Source: Phycisphaerales bacterium (GTDB lineage Bacteria; Planctomycetota; Phycisphaerae; Phycisphaerales; UBA1924). From it: 36,278 nt of DNA. Position numbers and translations under genes: made by a program. This document shows positions 7,946 through 14,679 of this stretch, in pieces; the first letter of the stretch is position 1, and each line of letters starts with the position of its first letter. Under the pieces are notes generated by a model that was given only the letters and a program-made list of their open reading frames with translations, searched no databases and was not told where the DNA came from. The DNA lies in NCBI GenBank assembly GCA_029260375.1, contig JAJDDI010000015.1, forward strand, positions 1-36,278, read 5' to 3'.

Positions 7946-9337
7946 ATGGGAACCCCAAACCACAGCCCGGCCCCCACCGATTTCCTGCCCGAGCTCGAGT
8001 GGCGGAACCTGCTCAAGGACGTCACCGACCGCGAGGGGCTCAGCGAGCACTTCAGCACGGGTCGCCGGCGGATCTACTCGGGCTTCGACCCCACGGCCGA
8101 CAGCCTGACCATCGGCAACCTGGTGCCGATCATGATGCTCGCCCACGCCAAGCGGGCCGGGCACGAGGCGGTTGTGCTCATGGGCGGGGGGACCGGGCTG
8201 ATCGGCGACCCGTCGGGCAAGTCCGCCGAGAGGCAGTTGCAGACCAGCGAGACGGTCGAGCGCCACGTCGCGGCCCAGAAACCGATCTTCGAGAGCGTGC
8301 TGGGGCAGGTCGATGGCCCGGCGCACACGATCGTGAACAACGCCGACTGGCTGACGAAGCTGAGCTACATCGAGGTGCTGCGCGACGTGGGCAAGCACTT
8401 CAGCGTGAACATGATGGTGCAGAAGGAGTCGGTCAAGAGCCGCCTGAACGACCGCGAGCAGGGCATCAGCTACACCGAGTTCAGCTACATGATCCTCCAG
8501 GCGTACGACTTCCTGCACCTGTACCGCCACGCGGGCGTGACGGTGCAGTTCGGGGGGTCGGATCAGTACGGGAACATCGTTGCGGGGACGGATCTGATCC
8601 GGCGCAACTACCACGAGCGACTTGCAATTCAAGCGAATCAAGAGAGGGAAAAGCAGGGCATCCCGTCTTCGAAAGTTGTCGGTTTCGTACCGAACGATCC
8701 AGATGTGACTGCCTTCGGCTTCACCGCCCCCCTCATCACCAAGGCCGACGGCGGGAAGTTCGGCAAGACCGAGTCGGGCGCCGTGTGGCTCACCGCCGAC
8801 CGCACCAGCCCGTACGCGTACTACCAGTTCTGGCTCAACTGCTCGGACGAGGACGTCAAGAACTTCCTGCGCGTCTTCACCTTCATGACGAGGGAAGAAA
8901 TCGAAACGCTCGAGGTAGAGCACGCCAAGGCGCCGGGCAAGCGGGAGGCGCAGCGCACGCTGGCGCGGGCCGCGACGACGATCCTGCACGGCGAGGCGGA
9001 GATGCGCCAGGCCGAGGCGGCGGGCAAGGCCCTGTTCTCGGGTGACATCGTGTCGCTCAACGAGAAGACGCTGCGCGAGGTCTTCAGCGAGGTCCCGTCC
9101 AGCGAGCACCCGAGGGCGTCGCTCGAGGGCACGGACCTGATCGAGCTGCTCATCGAGACGGGGCTGGCCAAGTCCAAGCGCGAGGCGAGGGAGTTCATCG
9201 CCAACGGGTCGGTCTCGATCAACGGCGCCAAGGCCGAGGAGGGGCGGACGATGCGGAGCGCCGACCTGCTCCACGGCTCCGTGATCGCCCTGCGGCGCGG
9301 CAAGAAGGCGTGGCATGTGACGCGCTGGGTGGATTAA
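7946..9337 (+). CDS. tyrS: Tyrosyl-tRNA synthetase
   Basis: The enzyme charges tRNA-Tyr in the cytoplasm. The 463-residue protein has the class Ic catalytic domain: IYSGFDPTADSLTIGNL (residues 43-59, HIGH region), GGGTGLIGDPSGK (79-91), SYTEFSYMILQAYDFLHL (174-191), and GGSDQYGNIVAGTDLIRR (202-219, tyrosine and ATP site). KFGKT (270-274) stands in for KMSKS. An S4 RNA-binding domain closes the protein (LIELLIETGLAKSKREAREFIANGSVSINGAK). Two oddities appear. The HIGH motif reads TIGN. About 30 extra residues (221-254, containing ANQEREKQGIPSSK) lie between LIRR and the AFGFTAPLITK strand, where Escherichia coli TyrS has about six. That stretch is visibly less GC-rich than the rest of the gene. 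The start at 7946 is the first ATG. A REPIN begins 5 bp after the stop. Confidence 0.96.
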   Translation: MGTPNHSPAPTDFLPELEWRNLLKDVTDREGLSEHFSTGRRRIYSGFDPTADSLTIGNLVPIMMLAHAKRAGHEAVVLMGGGTGLIGDPSGKSAERQLQTSETVERHVAAQKPIFESVLGQVDGPAHTIVNNADWLTKLSYIEVLRDVGKHFSVNMMVQKESVKSRLNDREQGISYTEFSYMILQAYDFLHLYRHAGVTVQFGGSDQYGNIVAGTDLIRRNYHERLAIQANQEREKQGIPSSKVVGFVPNDPDVTAFGFTAPLITKADGGKFGKTESGAVWLTADRTSPYAYYQFWLNCSDEDVKNFLRVFTFMTREEIETLEVEHAKAPGKREAQRTLARAATTILHGEAEMRQAEAAGKALFSGDIVSLNEKTLREVFSEVPSSEHPRASLEGTDLIELLIETGLAKSKREAREFIANGSVSINGAKAEEGRTMRSADLLHGSVIALRRGKKAWHVTRWVD

Positions 9338-9342
9338 CCGTC

Positions 9343-9432
9343 GGCGCCACGGCTGACCCGAAGGGCAGCCGTGCAAGGGTGAACGCATCGACGGGGGAGG
9401 CACGGCTGCCCTTGCGGGTCAGCCGTGGCGCC
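9343..9432. repeat. REPIN-like double hairpin (32/33-bp inverted arms)
   Basis: The arm 9343-9374 (starting GGCGCCACGGCTGACCC) is the reverse complement of 9400-9432, except for one extra G in the right arm. Each arm alone also folds (ACGGCTG-a-CCC / GGG-CAGCCGT with loop GAA). So this is two REP hairpins in inverted orientation around a 25-nt spacer, the REPIN layout. It begins 5 bp after the tyrS stop and could also terminate that transcript. Confidence 0.75.
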
Positions 9433-9572
9433 AAAATGCCCCTTGGCAAGGGCCTTTTCTGGGGCCTCGAATTCTGCGATACTGTGCCAAGTCACTGGCA
9501 CGGCGGCGTTTGTACGCCGCGTACGTGTGCGGACGCCGCCAAGGATCGCGCGATCGGTCGCAGGAGGCGTCA

Positions 9573-10013
9573 ATGCAAAGCGTGCGAGAACTCATCGCCC
9601 ACAAGGGCGGCAAGGTCCACACCGTTCCGATGACCGCCACCGTCCTGGAGGCGGCGCAGGTGATGAACGAGGCCAGGATCGGCGCCGTGGTCGTGCTCGA
9701 CTCGGGCACGATGGTCGGCATCCTGACCGAGCGGGACATCCTGACGCGTGTCGTGGCGCGCGAGGCCGAGCCCAGCCGAACGCCCGTTTCGCAGGTGATG
9801 ACCAAGGAGGTCCTCACCTGTGCGCCCGAGACGCGCATCACCGAGGCCAGACAGGTCATGCGCGAGCGGCGCGTCCGACACCTGCCCGTGGTCGATCAGG
9901 GCCAACTGCTGGGCATGCTCTCGATCGGCGACCTGAACCTCGTCGAGAACGAGACCCTCGTCGCGACGATCCGGCACATGGAGGCGTACATCTCGGGGGA
10001 CGTGTCGCTGTAG
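9573..10013 (+). CDS. Tandem CBS-domain protein
   Basis: The 146-residue soluble protein consists almost wholly of two CBS motifs. The first is around residues 12-65 (VHTVPMTATVLEAAQVMNEARIGAVVVLDSGTMVGILTERDIL) and the second around 75-130 (VMTKEVLTCAPETRITEARQVMRERRVRHLPVVDQGQLLGMLSIGDL). A CBS pair forms one Bateman module, which in known families binds adenosine nucleotides such as AMP, ATP or SAM and signals to a partner. No catalytic domain is attached, so it is a stand-alone sensor of unknown target. The ATG at 9573 has AGGAGG at 9562-9567 with good spacing. The gene stands alone between two REPIN-like repeats, and nothing nearby suggests a partner. Confidence 0.88.
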   Translation: MQSVRELIAHKGGKVHTVPMTATVLEAAQVMNEARIGAVVVLDSGTMVGILTERDILTRVVAREAEPSRTPVSQVMTKEVLTCAPETRITEARQVMRERRVRHLPVVDQGQLLGMLSIGDLNLVENETLVATIRHMEAYISGDVSL

Positions 10014-10037
10014 AAGTTTGGCTGTGCGATCGATTCC

Positions 10038-10114
10038 CGTGCCACTGACCCGTCTTCGGGTCAGTGTTCAAGCGCAACGAGTCTGCACTGACCCGAAGAC
10101 GGGTCAGTGGCACG
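10038..10114. repeat. REPIN-like double hairpin (29-bp perfect inverted arms)
   Basis: The arm 10038-10066 is the exact reverse complement of 10086-10114, with a 19-nt spacer. Each arm is itself a near-perfect hairpin (CACTGACCCG, 4-nt loop, CGGGTCAGTG). It lies between the stops of the convergent CBS and oxidoreductase genes. The CTGACCCG core is shared with the element at 9343-9432. Confidence 0.8.
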
Positions 10115-10126
10115 CTGAACTCTGGA

Positions 10127-11170
10127 TCATCCCCCAACCGCGAGCCGGCGGATGACTTCGGGCGATTCGCCCTGACCCGTGCGCGCACTCAGCAGCGCCG
10201 CCTGGCTCATCGCCAGCACGCTCTCGTGCTCGACGGGCGCATCGGCGGGCGTGTGCACATCGAGCAGGCGCGAGATCGCGTCGGCCAGCGCCAGCCCGAA
10301 CGCGTCGAGCCCCTTGAAGCTCGCGGGCCAACTGACCGTGTGCTCGTCGGGATCGTCGGCGCTCAGGTGCTCCCAGCTCATCGCCTCGTCGTCGAGTCGC
10401 AGGCGCCCCTCGGCGCCGAGCATCAACACCGAGTGGTCCCACGCGGGGGACTGGTCCGACGCGACGATGCTCGCGGCCCGCCCGTCGGGGTAGCGCAGGA
10501 TCGCGCTCAGGTCGCCCCGCAGGTCGCGGAGCGAGTCCTCCGTGTGCACGCGCGAGACGCCCGCGACCGGGCCGACCGAAGACGCGTACACCACCTCGGG
10601 CGATCCGAGCACGCTGAAGACCAGCCCCATCGCGCTGTGCAGGCGGGCGCCCAGCGAGCCCTGCTCGGGGCGCCCCAGCGCCTCGACGTGCAGCGTGCGC
10701 ACGGGCCCGAACCCTTCGATCGCGTCCACGGCGTCCCGCCAGCAGCGGCTCGAACGCATCATGGGCAGCACGCGGATCGCGTCGATCGGGCGCACGCCGT
10801 GGTTGGACTTGGTCCACCCGCCCGCGCCCAGCTCGAGGGCGCCGGCGGGGATGGGCTCGAGGCAGGCGATCTTGACGGCGCGGGTGCGGGCGCTCTCCAC
10901 GGCGGTCGTGTCGTTGGTCCCCCCCGAGCCGAACGCGCCCGGGGCGGTGATGAGAATCAGGTCCACGTCCGCCGAGGCCAGGGCGCTGCGGAGGTCATCG
11001 ACGGGTTCGGCGCCGAGCGAATCGGCGACGCCCCCGGATCGCCCCTTCTCCGGGGAGCCGGCCGAGACGATGCTGATCCCGCACGCGTTGCCCACGGCGC
11101 GGAGGACGTCCACCTGGTCGGGGGCGAGCCAGCAGAGGGCGCGGGGGAGGGGGGAGCTTTCGTCGGGCAT
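10127..11170 (-). CDS. Gfo/Idh/MocA-family-like oxidoreductase, degenerate cofactor motifs
   Basis: The 347-residue protein follows the layout of the Gfo/Idh/MocA dehydrogenases that act on sugars and inositols with NAD(P). There is an N-terminal Rossmann half (DLRSALASADVDLILITAPG around residues 60-80, then RAVKIACLEPIPAGA near 98-112). A C-terminal half carries DLSAILRYPDGRAASIVASDQSPAWDHSVLMLGAEGRLRL, typical of the family's beta-sheet domain. The usual GxGxxG at the N-terminus is not visible, and the EKP catalytic lysine segment reads EPIP. It may therefore not be an active dehydrogenase, or it may bind cofactor differently. The ATG at 11170 is chosen because the open frame further upstream runs antisense into rnpB. 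It diverges from rnpB, and its stop faces the CBS gene across a REPIN. Confidence 0.6.
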   Translation of the reverse strand: MPDESSPLPRALCWLAPDQVDVLRAVGNACGISIVSAGSPEKGRSGGVADSLGAEPVDDLRSALASADVDLILITAPGAFGSGGTNDTTAVESARTRAVKIACLEPIPAGALELGAGGWTKSNHGVRPIDAIRVLPMMRSSRCWRDAVDAIEGFGPVRTLHVEALGRPEQGSLGARLHSAMGLVFSVLGSPEVVYASSVGPVAGVSRVHTEDSLRDLRGDLSAILRYPDGRAASIVASDQSPAWDHSVLMLGAEGRLRLDDEAMSWEHLSADDPDEHTVSWPASFKGLDAFGLALADAISRLLDVHTPADAPVEHESVLAMSQAALLSARTGQGESPEVIRRLAVGG

Positions 11171-11214
11171 GGGCGCCCGATCGTACCGGAGAGGCGGGGG
11201 GCCTGCCGCGCCCC

Positions 11215-11220
11215 TAGGAT
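11215..11220 (+). promoter_or_regulatory. Possible -10 element of rnpB
   Basis: TAGGAT lies about 8-10 bp before the predicted 5' end of the RNase P RNA, which is the right spacing for a sigma-70-type -10 box. No convincing -35 box was seen 17 bp upstream, so the call is tentative. Confidence 0.3.
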
Positions 11221-11227
11221 GGTGGGC

Positions 11228-11688
<461 letters not shown>

Positions 11689-11697
11689 CGCACTCGT

Positions 11698-11734
11698 GGG
11701 CCCCGGGGATGACCCGGGGCCCGCGGCCTTTTTA
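11698..11734 (+). terminator. Rho-independent terminator of rnpB
   Basis: GGGCCCCGGG (11698-11707) pairs perfectly with CCCGGGGCCC (11713-11722) around a 5-nt loop, followed by GCGGCCTTTTTA. The T-run overlaps the stop codon of the convergent gene ending at 11732. Confidence 0.88.
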
Positions 11735-12145
11735 GATCAAGCGGAGCTCATGAAGCGTCACAATGACGATCCCGCTCAGGATCAGCGCAATCAGCGGCGC
11801 CAGCGTGAGTGAGCCGATCCAGAATGAGATCCGCCCGAGCGAACGAGACAGCCGCGAGAACCGCACGCCCTCGGTCTCAAGCGTGCTGAGCATCGCGAAG
11901 ACGACGGCCAGGAGTGCGAAGACCTCACCGATCAGCAGCGGCGTGAACCTCAGCGAGAGCGCCGTGAGGAGCAGCATGAGCACGGTGATGCCAGCGCAGA
12001 TCGCCGCCGCGAATGCCTCGGGGCAAGTCTCGGGCGCGGGGCCGAGGTCGGTGATCGCATTCCCACACTCTGGACACCGCTGCCCAACGTCGAAACCGAC
12101 CAACGAGTACTCGCAGTGCCAGCAGGTTGGTTTCGCGACGTCCAT
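11732..12145 (-). CDS. Small zinc-ribbon membrane protein
   Basis: The 137-residue protein has an N-terminal zinc ribbon with two CxxC knuckles (CWHC at residues 8-11, CPEC at 24-27). About four hydrophobic segments follow (roughly residues 43-62, 68-86, 103-118 and 118-134). The layout is the same as that of the protein at 14289-14678: short ribbon, then membrane helices. Such proteins are common in planctomycetes and have no assigned role. The ribbon probably faces the cytoplasm and binds a metal structurally. The start at 12145 is the only ATG ahead of the ribbon. Its stop codon is part of the rnpB terminator's T-run. Confidence 0.7.
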   Translation of the reverse strand: MDVAKPTCWHCEYSLVGFDVGQRCPECGNAITDLGPAPETCPEAFAAAICAGITVLMLLLTALSLRFTPLLIGEVFALLAVVFAMLSTLETEGVRFSRLSRSLGRISFWIGSLTLAPLIALILSGIVIVTLHELRLI

Positions 12146-12258
12146 ACGCGATGCCCGGGGGACATGCGCACCAGATTCGCGGGCGGTTCCATCGCGGGCG
12201 TGGCTCTAGGGGGCCACCCGGAATTCGCGGCCTCAGCCAGATGGGCGTGTGCTCACTT

Positions 12259-12288
12259 CAAGCCCCGGACGTAAGTCCGGGGTTTCTT
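12259..12288. repeat. REP hairpin, left copy flanking the RAYT gene
   Basis: This 30-bp unit has an 8-bp stem CCCCGGAC / GTCCGGGG with loop GTAA and a TTTCTT side. It is the exact inverted copy of 12822-12851. It lies 17 bp beyond the stop codon of the transposase-like gene. Confidence 0.85.
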
Positions 12289-12305
12289 TCGCAGCCCGAC
12301 GCGGG

Positions 12306-12788
12306 TTACTCAACCGGCCCGTCTTGAAACCGGACCACGTAGTCAACCGCGATCGCCAAGGACGCATTCGTGTCGATATATCGCGTCGAGGCATGGCGTG
12401 TCCAGATCCGTTGGTCGGCTCCCGCCAGCCCGCGTTCACGAAGACAACGGGTTGCCCACGACTTCATGTCTCGGAGCATCGATGACGCGTCGGCGTTACC
12501 CGAGATCACGACATGCACGTGGTTGGATCGCACGTTCAACGCGTGGACAACCCAACCCCGATGCTCGCACGTCGCATGGATCGCGTCACGCACGACGATG
12601 CGAGACGCTGCGTCCAACGTAGTAGGCTCGTGCTTGATCGCCCGTTGATTCGATGCTCGCAGCTCGGGTGATATGCCGATCCAGCGAGGAAGAGAGTTCG
12701 ACGGGCGTCTGTGCGATCCTCGCGGGTCGCCCTGGAGCCATGTGCCGTAGGTGGTCCAGGTGAAGAAGATGGCGAGCGCCTGCGGCAT
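12306..12788 (-). CDS. REP-associated tyrosine transposase (Y1/HUH family)
   Basis: The 160-residue protein belongs to the small HUH nucleases related to IS200/IS605 TnpA. It starts MPQALAIFFTWTTYGTWLQGD, a WxTYGTWL-type opening typical of this family. It contains the metal-binding NHVHVVIS motif (HUH, near residues 102-109) in the middle. The segment MLRDMKSWATRCLRE towards the C-terminus is where the nucleophilic tyrosine helix is expected. The candidate catalytic Tyr is in TRYIDT or VDYVVRFQ. Known RAYTs cleave single-stranded REP hairpins. The upstream extension of the frame to 12983 was rejected because it overlaps the REP and the aldehyde dehydrogenase gene. No strong ribosome-binding site precedes the ATG, which suggests low expression. 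Confidence 0.82.
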   Translation of the reverse strand: MPQALAIFFTWTTYGTWLQGDPRGSHRRPSNSLPRWIGISPELRASNQRAIKHEPTTLDAASRIVVRDAIHATCEHRGWVVHALNVRSNHVHVVISGNADASSMLRDMKSWATRCLRERGLAGADQRIWTRHASTRYIDTNASLAIAVDYVVRFQDGPVE

Positions 12789-12821
12789 TGGCGCAGGGTA
12801 AGTTGTTGTGCGCGTGAATGG

Positions 12822-12851
12822 AAGAAACCCCGGACTTACGTCCGGGGCTTG
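12822..12851. repeat. REP hairpin, right copy flanking the RAYT gene
   Basis: Exact inverted copy of 12259-12288 (stem CCCCGGAC / GTCCGGGG). It lies 33 bp upstream of the RAYT start codon and 29 bp beyond the stop of the aldehyde dehydrogenase gene, so it could also act as that gene's transcript end. Confidence 0.85.
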
Positions 12852-12880
12852 CAGAGGATGGCGCCACGGCTGGAGAGGGC

Positions 12881-14257
12881 TTACTCCGCCCTCGCCTCGC
12901 TCACCACGCGCACCTGGCAGAACTGCCTGTGCCCCATCGGCCCGGAGTGGTAGCTGTACCCGCTCTGCTTGGCGCCGACCCACGGCGAGCCGGGCGCGCC
13001 GCCAAGGCCCCGGTTGATGCCGACCATCGCGGACGTCAGGCGACGGGCGATCGCTCTCGCCTTGTCCTCGGGACCGAACACGGCGCCGCCCAGCCCGTAC
13101 TCCGAGTCGTTGGCCAGCTCGACCGCCTGCTCGATGTCCCGGACGCCCATCACGCAGGCGATTGGGCCGAAGGTCTCGGTCTTCATGATGTCCATCTCGT
13201 GCGTGACGTTGTCGAGCACGGTGGGGGACATGAAGCGTCCGTCGCGGGGCTCGCCGCCGAAGACGACCTTCGCGCCCTTGCCCGTCGCGTCCTGCACCTG
13301 GGCGACGACATGGTTCTTCTGGTTTTCATCGATCATGGGGCCGACGACGGTGGCTTCGTCCATACCGTCGCCGACGGTGTAGGCCTTGCTCTGCTCGATG
13401 AGCTTGGACAGGAACTGGTCCTTGACCGAGTCCTGCACGTAGATGCGTTCGGTCGAGACGCAGACCTGCCCGCAGTTGCGGAAGGAGTTCCGCGCCGCGA
13501 AGGTCGCCGCGGCGTCGAGGTCGGCGCCTTCGAGCACGATCAGCGGGTCCTTGGAGCCGAGTTCCAAGATCAATCGCTTGAGCCCGCCCGCGGCGGACTG
13601 CATGATCTTCTGCCCGACGGCCTTGGACCCGGTGAACGCGATGAGGTCAACGTCCGCCGCGACGAGGGCCTTGCCCTGATCGTCGGCGCCGTGGACGACC
13701 TGCAGCACGCCCTCGGGCAGGAACTGGTTGAGCACATCGGCGTACGCCTGCGCGATCAGCGGCGTCTGCTCGCTGGGCTTGAGCACGACCGTGTTGCCGG
13801 TGACCAGCGCGGGCATGACCATCCAGTGCGGCATCGCCAGCGGGAAGTTCCACGGCGTGATCGCCGCGCACACGCCCAGCGGGTCGTGGTACAGCGTCGT
13901 CGTGACCGCCTCGCCAGTGAGGGTCTCGGGCGCGACGGCCTTGGCGATCTCATCGACCTCGTCGCTGAGCCCCTCGCCCGTGCCGCGGCACTCGCCCACG
14001 CCCTCGCCCAGCGGCTTGCCCATCTCCCGCGTCAGCAGCTCGCCCAGCTCGTCCGCCCGGTCCGCCAGGGCCTTGCCCGCGGGGCGGATGATGTCCGCCC
14101 GCTCCTGGGCGGACAGCGAGCCCCAGGATTTCAGGGCCTCGCGGGCCCGGGCGACGATCGCGGGGATGTCCTCGGGTGGGGTGATCGGGACGCTTCCGAC
14201 GAGTTCGCCGGTGGCCGGATTGAACGATTCGAGCTGGGCGGTGGTGGTCGTGGTCAT
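12881..14257 (-). CDS. Aldehyde dehydrogenase, succinate-semialdehyde dehydrogenase-like
   Basis: This NAD(P)+-dependent enzyme oxidises an aldehyde to its acid in the cytoplasm. The 458-residue protein has ITPWNFPLAMP (oxyanion Asn137), VLKPSEQTPL (158-167, cofactor binding) and AFTGSKAVGQKIM (207-219). The general base is Glu232 in LILELGSKDPLIV and the nucleophile is Cys266 in RNCGQVCVSTERIYV. ETFGPIACVM and a C-terminal GGAPGSPWVGAKQSGYSYHSG complete it. Substrate cannot be fixed; succinate semialdehyde-type enzymes are the closest by motif. The frame continues 21 codons upstream, but the ATG at 14257 starts directly before the N-terminal LESFNPATGE motif and is preferred. It is the last gene of a leftward cluster that starts with an ABC exporter, 31 bp after the zinc-ribbon gene. 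A REP follows its stop. Confidence 0.92.
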   Translation of the reverse strand: MTTTTTAQLESFNPATGELVGSVPITPPEDIPAIVARAREALKSWGSLSAQERADIIRPAGKALADRADELGELLTREMGKPLGEGVGECRGTGEGLSDEVDEIAKAVAPETLTGEAVTTTLYHDPLGVCAAITPWNFPLAMPHWMVMPALVTGNTVVLKPSEQTPLIAQAYADVLNQFLPEGVLQVVHGADDQGKALVAADVDLIAFTGSKAVGQKIMQSAAGGLKRLILELGSKDPLIVLEGADLDAAATFAARNSFRNCGQVCVSTERIYVQDSVKDQFLSKLIEQSKAYTVGDGMDEATVVGPMIDENQKNHVVAQVQDATGKGAKVVFGGEPRDGRFMSPTVLDNVTHEMDIMKTETFGPIACVMGVRDIEQAVELANDSEYGLGGAVFGPEDKARAIARRLTSAMVGINRGLGGAPGSPWVGAKQSGYSYHSGPMGHRQFCQVRVVSEARAE

Positions 14258-14288
14258 GGGGAAGGGTAGGGGGCGCCATCCTGAATGG

Positions 14289-14678
14289 TCACCACCAGTT
14301 GAACGTACCAGGCCGAACAAAACTGAGAACCACCACGGTGAAGAACAAGAGCCAATCCAGGTAGATCAAGCCCAGAGCGAAGCGATGAAGCCGGTTCCAC
14401 CTTCGTTCAGTCCGGGTTCCGGGTACGGGGCGCCGATATGCGTTCGCGAGCATTCCGGCAATCGTGCAGAGAACGAGGGACGCCAACGCTACAAACGGCA
14501 AGAGAATGAGCGCAAGCAATGCCGCGACTGAAGCAACGAGAAGTGTTCTCTTGGACGCTGGTCGCGTCGGGCGAGGATCAAAGCTCGCGCCGCACTCCGG
14601 GCAGATGGCGCCCTTGATCAGGCCTGACATGTCATAGCCACAATCTTGGCAGGTTGTGCTCTTTGATAGGTTGGTCAC
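14289..14678 (-). CDS. Small zinc-ribbon membrane protein (GTG start)
   Basis: The 129-residue protein has an N-terminal zinc ribbon (CQDCGYDMSGL at residues 10-20, CPECGASF at 29-36). Two strong hydrophobic segments follow (about residues 46-78) and another near the C-terminus (IYLDWLLFFTVVVLSFV, about 107-123). A basic loop (RRPVPGTRTERRWNRLHR) lies between them. It has the same architecture as the protein at 11732-12145 but low identity outside the ribbon. The GTG start lies one base past the stop codon of the methyltransferase gene, so the two are translationally coupled. Function is unknown; its place in the ABC exporter cluster suggests a membrane-associated accessory role. Confidence 0.68.
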   Translation of the reverse strand: MTNLSKSTTCQDCGYDMSGLIKGAICPECGASFDPRPTRPASKRTLLVASVAALLALILLPFVALASLVLCTIAGMLANAYRRPVPGTRTERRWNRLHRFALGLIYLDWLLFFTVVVLSFVRPGTFNWW

Positions 14679-14679
14679 G

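Larger units (their letters stand above)
12259..12851 (-). mobile_element. RAYT unit: REP-associated tyrosine transposase gene between inverted REPs
   Basis: One Y1-transposase-type gene is bracketed by perfect 30-bp inverted copies of a hairpin repeat (12259-12288 and 12822-12851). That is the standard layout of RAYT loci, which are thought to be domesticated IS200/IS605 relatives that move or maintain REPs. No insertion-sequence ends or target-site duplication were identified beyond the REPs. Confidence 0.75.

Noticed and set aside
7718..9403. 561-codon open frame on the minus strand across tyrS
   Set aside because: It is antisense to a well-recognised synthetase, has no domain pattern and runs through the REPIN.
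9433..9470. Possible terminator after tyrS (CCCTT, short loop, AAGGG, then CCTTTTCT)
   Set aside because: The stem is only 5 bp and the T-run is interrupted. The REPIN next to it is a stronger structure, so a separate terminator is not claimed.
12852..12983. Upstream extension of the RAYT protein to 12983
   Set aside because: The added residues translate the REP hairpin and the 3' end of the aldehyde dehydrogenase gene in another frame. The family N-terminus fits the Met at 12788.
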